Source of the DNA: Zancudomyces culisetae
Taxonomy: Eukaryota; Kickxellomycota; Harpellomycetes; Harpellales; Legeriomycetaceae
Direction: 5' to 3'
Assembly (NCBI GenBank): GCA_001969505.1
Contig: LSSK01000277.1
Location: forward strand, 1 to 64,000
Length of the DNA: 64,000 bases
Made by a program: the position numbers and the translations under genes. The notes beneath the pieces are model-generated. The model made no database searches. It worked only from the letters and a program-made list of their open reading frames with translations, and had not been told where the DNA came from. The stretch's first letter is position 1, and every line of letters begins with the position of its first letter. Shown here one piece after another: positions 48,136 through 60,000 of the stretch.

Positions 48136-50646
48136 ATGGGCCAATATCTGGCAAAATCGAATATAAATCCAGAAGAGGTCATAGCCGAAGCGAATGAAAC
48201 AAATGGTGCTGCAAGGCAAAGCGATAGTGAACGCGCTGATAATTCCGGCTCTTTGAATATGAAAGCGAGAGGAATGCACAAGACAAGCTCAATACCTATC
48301 AAGAAAGCGAGGCCTACAATGGGAACAAACCTTGAAGAAGTGTACACCAAACTTGAAATAGCCTCATTTATAGCGTTTTGGAATTTTTTAGAAGACTCAA
48401 AGTTACTGAAAAAAGGCAAAATAGACCTGGAGGGTTTCAGGGCTGTATTCAAAGAGTTCACCCAGGATTCACCAGAGTGCGGTGGGCAATTGGTGGATTA
48501 TTTGTTTTATTCGATTTGGTGTTTGCAAAAATGGTTTAAAACACGAGATACATCGGATATCAGCGAAAAGTTACGAGAAAAGATTAAAAAAAGGGATGTT
48601 TGTATGAGGAGGACAGCTTTTTTGGCAGGTTTATCAGTATATTTATTTGATAGAGAGCCTCCAAAAGAGTTTATAAGTGCTGATATGGAATATGGGACAA
48701 GCGAAGATTTGTGGAAATTAAAAATAGAGCTTATAATGAAGTCATTTATTGTAGTACAGGATGCTCTCGAAGAAAAGCGCGAGTTCGGAATGGATAATGA
48801 GATGCGAACAGATAATCTTGTATTTACAAAACAAGAGGTTGATCTTGATCTTGAACAAGAGTTGTGCGTAGAGAAAACAGAGAGCAAAAGTGTATCTAAT
48901 GAAATGGATGATTTTCTAGCTGCTCTTAAGGTTGCCGACAACACTGAATTACCTTTTGAGACTTTTGGAAGTAAAATGCAACTGAAAACACTCGGAAATA
49001 TTGTTCAAGGCCTGTACTATATGTATGTATTTCCTACAATATGTAACTTGGAGGACCTGAGAAGCAGAATCGTCAATAACGATGTCAACAACGACGAAAT
49101 CCCCGTCTATAGCGAAAAAATGCTAGCTTCAGAGTTACAATATGTTATGAACTTTGTAAGACGTAGCGTCGACGATATTTCTATACAAAACAGAAAGTTT
49201 AGAATTGATGATGAGGAGAACATTTCACTGGATAGCCTGTTGCTTTGGGTTGACTATTGCGGCGATGGAATATTCGCAAACATATCCAATTTTTTACTCA
49301 ATGTATTATTAGGACTTACAACTGAATTGATTGAAGATAGTAGCTTAGAAAATTTCAGTATAAGAAAACTGGCTATTGAAGGCCATTTATACCAAATAAT
49401 GTTGGGATCTCCATCTACTATAATAATAAGACCAGCAATGTTTGTACTAACATGGAAGGCAACATCTACTGGAAACACGTGGGGAAGGACAGTGAACTTG
49501 CGGCGCACATTACAGGAACGCCTATCCACTCCCAGTTACTCGGCTTCACTGAACAGACAGTCTATACGAAGCAATTCTGCTCAAAGGTTAAGTTTCCCCA
49601 GGGAACAAAGCGATGTTTTGTCTCAAAGCGCGAAGTGCGAAAGTAAAGTTCACAGTATAATGGGAAATCATGTTGAAAAAGGTAGCATTTTAAACGGAAT
49701 GTCTGTTTGGGACATGCTTTTTAGGGCAGATAGGGATGGCTTTGGTAATAGGTCATTCCTTAATAAGGCATTGCACTACCCTGCACCAACAGTTATGCTT
49801 ATCTCCGGAACTATCTCGGATGCATCAAAATCACGTGCAAATGATATTAGATTATCACAATATTGCGGTTCTTCCCTGAAATATACACCATCTATTTCAT
49901 GTTCGGAAGTTCCTGAAGACATCTTTCCTCTGAAGGCAGGTGATCAGATTAAACTAGGTGTTTATGTCCCGACTGAATGGATAGAGTCTGCTACGAAGCC
50001 CTTTGGTGATCATCGGTGTTTTATCTTTATAATAGAACCCTATTTTCAGCTCATCAATGGAATCAATCACGAAACTATTCAAGAAATCAAAGATTACGCC
50101 TTTGACCAGACATGTTCATACAAAAAAGCTGGTGATCCTAGTGCTAAGTCATCCATGAAGCTTTGCAGGGAACTGTGCTATATTACCAGCTCATCAGCTA
50201 CTGGAATTCATCTTGGTGGGAATATTACACAAACAAAACTATCTGAAAGCTACAGGAAATCCTCACTAGGAGCCGATAATGGTTCGTCGACACAAGTTAC
50301 TGAGACTCTAATCCTGGAGTTATCAAATGAGGTGGCCTCACTAATAAATGATCCATTTGTTCCCTCTGAAAAGCAAACTTTTTGTTCTTTTTCCAAAAAA
50401 AGAGCATTTAGGGTGGATATAAATGTAGCAAATGTAGAATTATATGGTTTAGGAGGTCCAGAGGCCTGGTCTGCGCAAGAAAAATATCTTTTGTTTGAAA
50501 AGAAGGATGTTTCAAATAGGAAGTCTTTAAACACGTTTAAACTACTCAAACAACATGGACTGGATGAAGACCAACTACACACTGCACGCTGGCTACTCCA
50601 GACCTCAGGCATTATTTCCTCCGAAAAACCCGTGTCAGGGCTTTGA
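48136..50646 (+). CDS. RTC5: TLDc-domain protein, Rtc5/MEAK7-like
   Basis: Intronless, 836 residues. The protein begins MGQYLAKSN, an N-myristoylation signal as in yeast Rtc5 (MGQ start), implying membrane attachment. The N-terminal half is helical and resembles the Rtc5/MEAK7 regulatory region. The C-terminal TLDc domain runs from about 523 to 770: MSVWDMLFRADRDGFGNRSF, then APTVMLISG, CFIFIIEPYFQLI, GIHLGGN and FRVDINVANVELYGLGGPEA. TLDc proteins bind the V-ATPase; yeast Rtc5 promotes its disassembly and MEAK7 acts on lysosomal signalling. At 836 residues it is longer than yeast Rtc5 (567), with a Ser-rich insertion at about 455-515. The gene is convergent with the septin gene. Confidence 0.88.
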   Translation: MGQYLAKSNINPEEVIAEANETNGAARQSDSERADNSGSLNMKARGMHKTSSIPIKKARPTMGTNLEEVYTKLEIASFIAFWNFLEDSKLLKKGKIDLEGFRAVFKEFTQDSPECGGQLVDYLFYSIWCLQKWFKTRDTSDISEKLREKIKKRDVCMRRTAFLAGLSVYLFDREPPKEFISADMEYGTSEDLWKLKIELIMKSFIVVQDALEEKREFGMDNEMRTDNLVFTKQEVDLDLEQELCVEKTESKSVSNEMDDFLAALKVADNTELPFETFGSKMQLKTLGNIVQGLYYMYVFPTICNLEDLRSRIVNNDVNNDEIPVYSEKMLASELQYVMNFVRRSVDDISIQNRKFRIDDEENISLDSLLLWVDYCGDGIFANISNFLLNVLLGLTTELIEDSSLENFSIRKLAIEGHLYQIMLGSPSTIIIRPAMFVLTWKATSTGNTWGRTVNLRRTLQERLSTPSYSASLNRQSIRSNSAQRLSFPREQSDVLSQSAKCESKVHSIMGNHVEKGSILNGMSVWDMLFRADRDGFGNRSFLNKALHYPAPTVMLISGTISDASKSRANDIRLSQYCGSSLKYTPSISCSEVPEDIFPLKAGDQIKLGVYVPTEWIESATKPFGDHRCFIFIIEPYFQLINGINHETIQEIKDYAFDQTCSYKKAGDPSAKSSMKLCRELCYITSSSATGIHLGGNITQTKLSESYRKSSLGADNGSSTQVTETLILELSNEVASLINDPFVPSEKQTFCSFSKKRAFRVDINVANVELYGLGGPEAWSAQEKYLLFEKKDVSNRKSLNTFKLLKQHGLDEDQLHTARWLLQTSGIISSEKPVSGL

Positions 50647-51101
50647 ATTCTATTGGGGCATTTTTTCTCCATTGCTTATGATCCTGATAGTTTACTAATA
50701 ATTTTTTTCTTTGTAATAAAAAAAGACAGATTAATAGCCATATAATACTTATAACTCCAGAAAAGTTAAATTAAAATGGGTCATAAAATTGAAAAAGCGA
50801 GTTTAGATGGTTTTCGCAGTACAGAATCTAAAGGGTGTTTTATCACTATTTGTTATCCATTTTAGCGAAATAATAATATTTTTACAAACGAGCGCGATAC
50901 TTGGCTTTTTAACTGGTGTACTTTTCCCTCGCGCTATTATTATTTTTTATTTTAGTTTTTTATTTATATTTTGCTTTGCAATTAAATGAATATATCTAAG
51001 AACCGTATGAAAAAGAAAATAGCTTTACACTACTTCCAAATGATAATTAATTATACCAGCAAGAAAAATATCATATACGAAGAAACTGACGGTACCAACA
51101 T
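50647..51101. other. Convergent spacer, TLDc gene and septin-like gene
   Basis: 455 bases of AT-rich 3' flank shared by two convergent genes. No further feature. Confidence 0.5.
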
Positions 51102-52879
51102 CTACTCTAAATTTTCAATAATGTATTTAGTCCGATACTTTTCGTAAAACGAGTCCATACTACTTTCAATAATAGCGTTGCGGAAATAAACAAAAACGAC
51201 AGCCAGCAAAAGCGAAAAGTCGCAGTAAGAACGGTTAAAAACATCCATAAATCCCCATGGATAGGATCTACCATATCTTGTTTTAATCGGTATGTTTGTT
51301 CCCCTGTAAATACTGTAAACATTATTTTGATTGAGACTGTACGAACTGTCATCATGAGGCGCTTGTTTTATAGAACTTATAGCCTCGCTCAGGCTCATCT
51401 CACCGCTTTTAATAGATCTCGAAACTCCGAGATTAAAATCGCTGTTTGGCAGTTTATTTGTTGTGGCGGCAGGTGCACTATTGCTTTTAGCAAACCCAGC
51501 AGTATTAATCAGCACAGTACCATTATTAGTGTTCTCTCTAGACTCATCTTCAATCGTATGTGGATCATACGTAAAATTTATTCTTGTGTGATCTGGCCCA
51601 TTGTTAACGGCGGTATACCCATGCTCGCGAAAATACGATTCTAGATGTACATCTTCACACCCGGATACCATAAAGGGCACCTTTAATAAGAAGTATGCCC
51701 TAAACAAATCAATCTCAATCTTATGCTCGTCACTGGCCATACTGATTTTGGAAGTTTCCATCTCTCTTCGTTCGTATTCTTCTTTTGTAACGGTTATGTA
51801 CTCTGCTATTTCTGGTAGTATTTCCTCTGGGATATTATTTGTATAAAAATCAAATATATCAATCTCTGGATGCTGCTCCCGAAGTAAAAAGTAGAATAGT
51901 CGCGAGCTGTAAAACTCTCTAACTCTTTTGTCTAAGATATCAAGTTTTCCTACAACCGGAATAACATTTGTCACCTTGGAGAGATTAGCCAGCATATATC
52001 TATCGCAATCTGTTAGCGTCTTTCCTGTCAACGCTTCAGCAGTCAAGTCATTATTTCTGTGGCTTAGTTCAATATCTAAGTCGACGGGAGTAAGAATGTA
52101 AATGATACAATGCACGAAACTTTTGGAATCTTTAGGCTTTCTGAATAGACTAAATTCCTAGCAACATGTTATATATCGAATATTTAAAATTTTAATTAAA
52201 CTAAACCCACAATGATATAATTGTATTCAGTGTATACATAGGTAGATAGACAGGATAGGTAGGTTATTAAACACGTTTCTTGATCAACTACACTTACATC
52301 AATTAATTTATCTTCGTATCTTTTTTCAATATAATTTTTTATCAAAGTACACTTGCTTTTGACATCTCTCATATCGTCAACCTTGAAACCTGGAGTATCT
52401 ATAAGCTCTATGTCCAACTTTTTGTTGCTGTTTTCATGTATTCCCAAAATATCCTTAAGTTTCACTTGAAATTTATGGCTATAGATCTTGTCCGTAGTAA
52501 TGTTCGAATCAAACAAGGTGAACGGATTTTCGCTTTTATCTTTGCTATCAAACTGAAATTTGTCTTTGTATAACAACGTTTTGGCATCTCTAGATTCGCT
52601 TGAATCTTGATTTTCTTGATCGTACCCTTCTTTACCTCTTTCTAGCAAAATATTACTCCTAAACTCATCGAGTGAGTGCCTTTTTCTACGATTACTCGTA
52701 TCGATCTTCTCTAGATGAACAAAACTGTTGCACAAGCTCTGTAGGAGAGTTGATTTTCCCATAGAATGGGAGCCCACCACCATAACATTGATGGATTCCA
52801 AGCTATGCCGTGCAATCGCTGCATTAGCTATCTTTTCTCTCAGTGAAATAGTTCGTTCTGATGCGCCACTTAAAGTCAT
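51102..52879 (-). CDS. Divergent septin-family GTPase
   Basis: Two exons, 52879-52298 and 52157-51102, joined in phase 0; 545 residues. P-loop GSHSMGKST is at 36-44 and DTPGF at 161-165. After the intron comes FVHCIIYILTP, matching the septin VHCCLYFI.P strand, then NLSKVTNVIPVVGKLDIL at the G4 position and the FYEKYRTKYI ending that matches the septin unique element. Septins polymerise at the cell cortex and bud or septum. Unusual points: G4 reads GKLD instead of the usual AKAD, an ~80-residue polar insertion separates the P-loop from G3, another Ser/Asn-rich insertion of ~80 residues lies before the PWGFMDV block, and there is no C-terminal coiled coil. It may be a lineage-specific septin paralogue that does not join standard filaments (inference). 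Confidence 0.85.
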
Positions 52880-53913
52880 TTACCCTACAATCTGTGTCTT
52901 ATCTCTTATTGATGTTATTTATTTTAATTCACAATTGCATTTTGCAAAAGAATATTTAAAAAAAAAATACTACAAACCTACTTGCTTTGAAAACTTTAAC
53001 CTCAGCAACACATCTAGTTATTTTTTGGTCGAATTAAGATCACAATTCTGTAATCATTACCTAATCATTCATTTAGACTTCTCCCAACAACAAAGAAAAT
53101 CGAAACTCACTCCTCTCCCCCCTTCTCCACTTGACTTTCGCAATTTATTTTTGCGATGATTTTCAATTGCATTTTTGGATGAACTTTAATCGCGAAAAGT
53201 CAATCCATCTAAAAAGCAAAATATACTGGACCCAACTAGAAGAAAAAAATACGCGCGTCCTAGAAATTTATTGCCACAAATTTGCAGATGGTAGTTTCAG
53301 TACACATTGATTCGTTTCGATTTGATTTGATTCCTTTTTTCTTATTAAGAAAATATCCTACCAAAAAAAAAACGAATACCTTTAAACAAAACGAACAGTT
53401 TGAATGTGAATTCCATATTCATTGCAAATACATGGACTTTTGGGGGCGTTGCGGTATCGAATGCCAAAAAATATTGGTGAAAGAATTTGTTTTGATGTTG
53501 CTATTTTCGATCAATCTGCTTAGAAATTTAAGCTAGGACGTCAATCAAATCAATATCAGGTGTCAAAAAATACAAAGAAACAGTTAAACTCTTACTGTTT
53601 TTAATTAACTTTTATGAAATAATCCCTCAGCCAGAATATTTCTATTCAAGTTTCTAAATGATTGCTTAATAGTGCCTTTATTTAACAAAATGATTATTCC
53701 TTTTTTAACAAAGAAAAAAACTCTATTTATGAATGAAGTACCCTAATCATATCTTTACATAGTTCTAAAAAAAATAGTGCCTAGCGGGGCTGGTTGTTAA
53801 AAAGCTCCAAGAATAACGCATTTATCTTTCCTGTACAAAAGAAGGCTCAGAGAGACCGTAATAACGTTTTTTCGGAAATAAAAGTTGTAGAAGATAGCTA
53901 AGCCGAATACAAA
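52880..53913. other. Spacer upstream of septin-like gene
   Basis: 1.03 kb, AT-rich; the 3' flank of the cysteine-rich gene and the promoter of the septin-like gene, both on the minus strand. No gene recognised. Confidence 0.5.
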
Positions 53914-54177
53914 TTAATCGCAAATCCTGACTGTAACAGTAATTACCGAACCACGGACGTGACACTCCTTTTTAACCACCTTTTCCTTTTCCTTTTCCTT
54001 TTCTGGTGGTTTACAACACTTGTCTTTACAAATAACCGGTGGTTTCGGTTTCTCTTCACATCTCTTGAAGCAAGTGCACTCACATCTGCAATACCCCCGT
54101 CCGCAATACATGCAATCGAATGATGAATACGAACAGAATCTGAATGAGCAGGGCCTATTATGATTTTTACAGCACAT
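53914..54177 (-). CDS. Small cysteine-rich protein, unassigned
   Basis: 87 residues with 16 cysteines, intronless. Cysteines cluster in the first 55 residues (positions 2, 3, 10, 15, 22, 25, 30, 32, 34, 36, 40, 50, 54, 55), including CRCECTC and a CC pair, followed by a Pro-Lys-Glu linker (EKEKEKEK) and two more at 72 and 86. There is no signal peptide (starts MCCKNHNR), so metal binding in the cytosol, as in a metallothionein-like protein, is more likely than disulphide bonding outside. No known family is recognised, and the spacing is not a RING or LIM pattern. The start is the first ATG of the frame; transcription is unproven. Confidence 0.55.
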   Translation of the reverse strand: MCCKNHNRPCSFRFCSYSSFDCMYCGRGYCRCECTCFKRCEEKPKPPVICKDKCCKPPEKEKEKEKVVKKECHVRGSVITVTVRICD

Positions 54178-57068
54178 TTTTCTTTTTGTTTATTAACTAG
54201 TCGTATTACTTGTAGTTAAGCTTTGGAAAAAAAAGTTGAGCATTTTAAACGTCCTATACAGTTTTATTTATATACGCATTTTCATGTATTCACAATTACT
54301 TTGCATATAATAAGCTCAGTAAACAAAAATGCACTCTATTGTTCTAGCAGATCATGTGTTTTTTTTCCCTGCCTTTTCGTTATTATTGTCACCAATGCCA
54401 TTTTGCTCACACTTATATTATTTTAAAAGTTTATGTGGAATCTCACACTTTGTTTTTGTTGGTCAAAAATATCCTCCACATCACATAGAGGCAGAGTAGA
54501 GTTAATTTACAAGTGTAGGATCCACAATATTGGTCATGCTTTATACCTAGGAAACCGACTATCATTTGCATAACTGTGCTAGCACATTTTTTTAACTTTG
54601 TATCTACAACAATAGTAAAAGCTCACGCAACCATTCAATGGAGCATGACAGGTGATATTCACATGTGTCTCGATGCTGCGGAGTTTTTTTTTTTTTTGAA
54701 AAGAAAAGCTTTTTAAAACTATTGTTCTTGTTTATTTTTTTTTGAAAAACAAATACTTTGCTAGTACAAATTTAATTAATATTGGCAGCATCTTTTGGTG
54801 ATGAAATGATATGGGGGGGGGGTTGTTAGTAAAATTGTAGAAAAAAACATCTAGATTGATGTTAAAGTCAACCCCATTCACTCCACATCGCTTCAACAGA
54901 CCCTTACAAAAAACTGTGACCCATTAATTTGTATGCACCGTTGCCTCGTTTTCGACATTTCTTAAGCCTAACATTGGTTCGATTGAGGTGTTACTTTGGT
55001 GAAGAGTACCTGACCACCTGCCTAATTAAGTTGTTATTTCGGCATTTATTGCTGTATAGCTCTTGATGTGCAGGACACGAGATTCTTGAAAATAGGTTCA
55101 ATAGATTCCATGATAGTTTTCAGTGAATTATTATCTGTTTTACGCTAGAGTATTAGACGAAGGCTTTTATTTTAAAAAAGAGGATTCCATTTCACTAAAT
55201 ATTGTATAATTCTTCCTCCATAAAAGAACATTGAGGTATTCCGATATTTTAAGTACTAGTGGCCCGTGGATATAGGTAAAGTCAAATTCATAAGATATAC
55301 ACGCGCCTTTCTAATACACATGATGCAGTTGTTTTTTCATAAATACGCAAAAGGGTGTTTGCTATTAAATTTGGGTAAGCGTTCCTTAACCCCAAAAAAA
55401 ATTTTTTTTAGTTACGTTTTAATAAATGTACTGGTTTGACCCAGCAATCGCTCTAAATTATTTGGTATTTTGGTGTTTAGTAGATATTATAGTGATCATT
55501 TGCAAACAACATGCAGCAGTAATGCTAAGTTTATTAGTATTAACATTATGGTTATTACAGGGCTGACCCAAAAAAAAACAGAAGAGTTGAGTTGAGTCGA
55601 TCACTTGCTCAGTATTGTGTTGATATAGTCCCAGCAATAGCTCAAATGAATTTCTATGCAATTTCACTACTGTAGGGTAAGTGGTTCATATCTTTTTGAT
55701 AGAGTGTTCCATTTTTATATGGAATGCCAGAAGCCATAATGATCTATCACTCTCACATGGTAATGAGAAATGCGGTAATTTTTGGCACCTTAAATATCCA
55801 AAACACCAAAAAAAAATTATCCTATTATAAACACACATGATGTGCACTTTGTGTGACAAAAAGTCAACACCAACAAAGTGAGGTAGAGAGGAGGGGATAA
55901 AAAAAAAGGCAAACCAGTGGATCATAACATATGTGATTTTTTTCTTACCGTCCACCCAGTCACAATTAAGTGTGTTTGTAAAAACATATACTTATTGGTC
56001 AATACTTTAATCCTGTAACACTAAAATCCCAGCTTATTGCCAATTGGTAAGTAGTACGGCTTCATATTGAAAAATAAAATCAGTCCGAGTGAAAATCTAA
56101 CTTTGTTTTGTATGACCATAGATAGATTTAGAGATTAATTCTAAATCAAAAAGGAAAAATATTACAAAAAAAATAGAAGAAAATGGAAAAAAAACTTAAA
56201 GGTGTAGAGTCGGCCATCTGAAAATTATAGAAATAAATAGGGCTTGATAATGTGTGTTCACACTTTTAAGAACTGTTTTGCACACCGGCCTTCGATGTTA
56301 TTAATGGCACCATAAGTATGTGATCATCTACTATAGTCTCAACATCCAACAATACCGGAGAAAACCATGGAATGTCTGATTTTATGAACGGGTTGTGGGG
56401 TTGTTTCATAGTCAACGCTTAATAAAAAAAGGTTATTAACTGTAAAAGGTACAGCATGTGCTAAACATATAAAAATTAGCAACTTCAACATATAAGAACC
56501 ACAGAGATTGTGATTTAATAACTAAAGTGCAACGATATAATTGTGATTACACACTTTTTTATTTGGAAAATGAGTGTAATACAGACGATAAGTGTTTCAT
56601 CAAAAATGAGTCGCTATCATTGCATGTTATAGTTTAATTCGTCATTATCTGCGTCAAAAATTTCCCCTTCCTTCCTCCGAAAAAGAGGAAGTGATACTAG
56701 ACGGTAACTCCACCAATGATATGCTTCTTTTTTTAGTGGCTAAATGCCCGATCAGCTTGATTTCGGCCAATTTAAAAAAAATTTCTAGATAGACATTGTT
56801 CACATTGCGAAAAAAAACGTAAATTCACAGCGAAAAGGGAAAAGCTCATAGGCCACCCCTCCAGCCATTTATGATCTTTTTTTTAGCACTATGATAAATA
56901 AAATTATAGCAAAATAATCCGATAAAAAACTATATATAAACAAAACATATAAGAACAATAACAACGGCAGCAAAAGCAAAAAAAAAACAACAAACAAACA
57001 AAGAGCAACAGAAAAAGCAAAAGCGAACCAAAAGCAACACCAAGAGAAACAGCTAGCAGAATTTGAAG
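54178..57068. other. Long spacer between cysteine-rich gene and OXP1
   Basis: 2.9 kb, AT-rich, divergent promoters at its ends. A 10-base G run lies at 54813-54822 and A-rich runs precede OXP1. ORFs at 55458-55955 are short, and nothing supports them. No RNA gene recognised. Confidence 0.5.
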
Positions 57069-60000
57069 ATGAAAGCCAGACCAACATTAGACAAATCTTT
57101 CTTGGGGCAAGGAAAAATCAATGTATCCATAGACAGAGGAGGTACATTTACTGACTGTTATGGAGTTTACCCAGTCCTCGTTAAAGATGAGAATGGTGTT
57201 ACTCATGAAAGACTAGAAAGCGTAGTCATTAAATTATTGTCAGAGGATCCAACACATTACCCAGATGCACCACAGGAGGGAATAAGACGAATCCTCGAAA
57301 TCGCCACTGGGATACCACATCCAAGAAACACACTATTGGATACAAGCAATCTAGGTATGTGTATATGAATGTTTTTATTCTTTTGAAATAAACCTGTTAT
57401 AGAGGAATTTTATACAGGAGAGCAAATAAACATTTATATTTGTAACAAATTTTAGTTTCCCATTAAGTGGAAATATATGTGTGCATAAATAACCACGATT
57501 TAACCTTTGAAAAAATGAAAAAAAATAATAGGAAACGTTCGAATGGGAACAACTGTGGCAACAAATGCGCTGCTGGAAAGGAAGGGAGAGCGAACAGTAT
57601 TTTTGGTTACAAAGGGCTTTAAAGATTTGCTTCAAATAGGAAACCAAGCTAGACCAAACCTATTTGACTTGTCAATAAAGAGACCTGAGATACTATATGA
57701 TAGAGTGATTGAGGTAGAAGAACGTGTAACACTTGCAGGATATCAAATGAACCCTAGAGGTGTTTATTCAGATGAACAGAGCCTAGAAACAGAAATTCAG
57801 GAAGGTGAGGTAGTGAAGGGGGTGTCACAAGAGTATGTGAGAATACTGAAACGCTTGGATCTTAAGCAGGTTGAACAGCAACTCAGAGAGGCATATGAAG
57901 ATGGGATACGAAGTGTTGCAGTGTGCTTTTTGCATTCTTATACATACCCAGAGCATGAAAACCTAGTTGGAGAGTTGGCACTGAAGATAGGATTTAAGCA
58001 TGCAAGTCTTTCAAACAAGGTTATGGCAATGATAAAAGCAGTTCCACGTGGACACTCTGCCGTTGCAGATGGATACCTTTCACCGGCCATTAAGGGATAC
58101 ATAAAAGGATTTCAGAAAGGGTTTGATGATGGAATAAAAGACGAAAAAAAGGTGAGAGTGGAATTTATGCAGTCTGATGGTGGGCTTGCACCCGTGGACA
58201 GGTTTACAGGGCTGAAAGCAGTACTTTCAGGACCGGCAGGAGGTGTGGTTGGTTACGGTGAGACCACATATAATGAGGTAGCAGATAAGGCAGTGATAGG
58301 ATTAGATATTGGTGGAACAAGTACTGACGTAAGCAGATACAGTGGTGAGCTGGAACATGTGTTTGAGACCACTACTGCAGGTGTTCATATTCTAGCTCCA
58401 CAACTGGACATCATGACAGTAGCTGCTGGGGGAGGGTCAAGATTGTTTTATAAGAATGGTCTATTCCTTGTCGGTCCAGAGAGTGCAGGTGCAAACCCAG
58501 GTCCAGCATGCTACAGAAAGAAGGGTCCACTAACAATTACTGATGCAAACTTGGTACTAGGAAGACTGCAGATAGAATATTTCCCCAAAGTGTTTGGTGA
58601 AAATGAGGATGAGGGGTTGGGAATCGAGGAATCACAGAAGCTGTTTAGTGAACTCGTAGACGAAATCAACAACAACAAAGCAAGAAGTGGGGCTGCAAGT
58701 GCACAGAAAATGACCGTGCAGGAGGCAGCATTGGGCTTTATTGATGTTGCATGCGAGGCGATGTGTCGTCCAATCAGAAAGTTGACAGAGGCCAGAGGCT
58801 TTGAGACTAGCAGTCACGCTTTGGCTGCATTCGGTGGAGCAGGACCACAGCACGCATGTAGTGTTGCGGAAAAGTTGGGAATCAGCCATGTATTTGTGCA
58901 CAAAAACGCATCGATCTTGTCTGCATATGGAATATCATTGGCCAAAGTGGTTGAAGAGCAACAAATACCATCAGCACAGGTATTGGATGATGGCGAAACA
59001 ATGGAGGCAATATATGAGAAGGTTGCAGATCTCAAACAAAAGTGCGAGAGCGCCTTGGAGAGCCAAGAATTTTCAAAAGAAAAGGGACAAATTGATACAG
59101 AGGTTATGCTTCATTTGAGATATGAGGGAACTGACACAGCATTGATGATTCAGGAGAAGGCAGCAAATGCACAAAATGTTCAGGTGCCAAACTCTACTGA
59201 TATGGAGGCATTAAGGATCGGGTACTTGGAGGCATTCAAGAAAAGTCACAAGCGTGAGTTTGGATTCATTCTTGAAGAGGCACAGGTTATTGTTGATGAC
59301 ATAAGAGTCAGAGCAACAGGACAGTTCACAAAGATGAAGAGCGGAAAGATATATGATGAGATTGAAACAATGAGGAGAGAAAACAGAATCAAGAGAGTTG
59401 ATAGTAAAACTTCAAAGGCACACAGAAAGACGGCAGATGTGTACTTTGACAAGGGATACCAAAAGACAGAGGTTTATGGCTTGGAAGACTTGGAAGACGG
59501 TGATGAAATCAAGGGACCTGCAATTATTTTGGATAATAATAACACAATAGTAGTAGAGCCTAACTGGAATGCATTGGTGTCAGAATCACAAGTGGTTCTT
59601 GTGTTTGACAAGGAAAAAGGAACTAGCAAGGAGGGTAAGGAAATTCAAGATTTGGAAAGTCCAGCACAAATGTCAGTGTTTTTGCACAGATTTATGTCAA
59701 TAGCAGAGCAGATGGGTAACACGCTGCAAAAGACAAGTATTAGCACAAACATCAAGGAGAGGTTGGATTTCTCATGTGCGCTATTTGATTCAAAAGGTCA
59801 GCTAGTTGCAAATGCACCACATATTCCAGTACATTTGGGAAGTATGTCTAATGCAGTAAAATTCCAAATCAATTATCACAAAAACCATCCTGAAGGTCTG
59901 AGAGAAGGGGATGTGATCTGTACAAACCATCCAGCAGCTGGTGGAACACACTTGCCAGATATTACTATTATAACACCAGTGTTTTCGCAAGATGGAAGAA

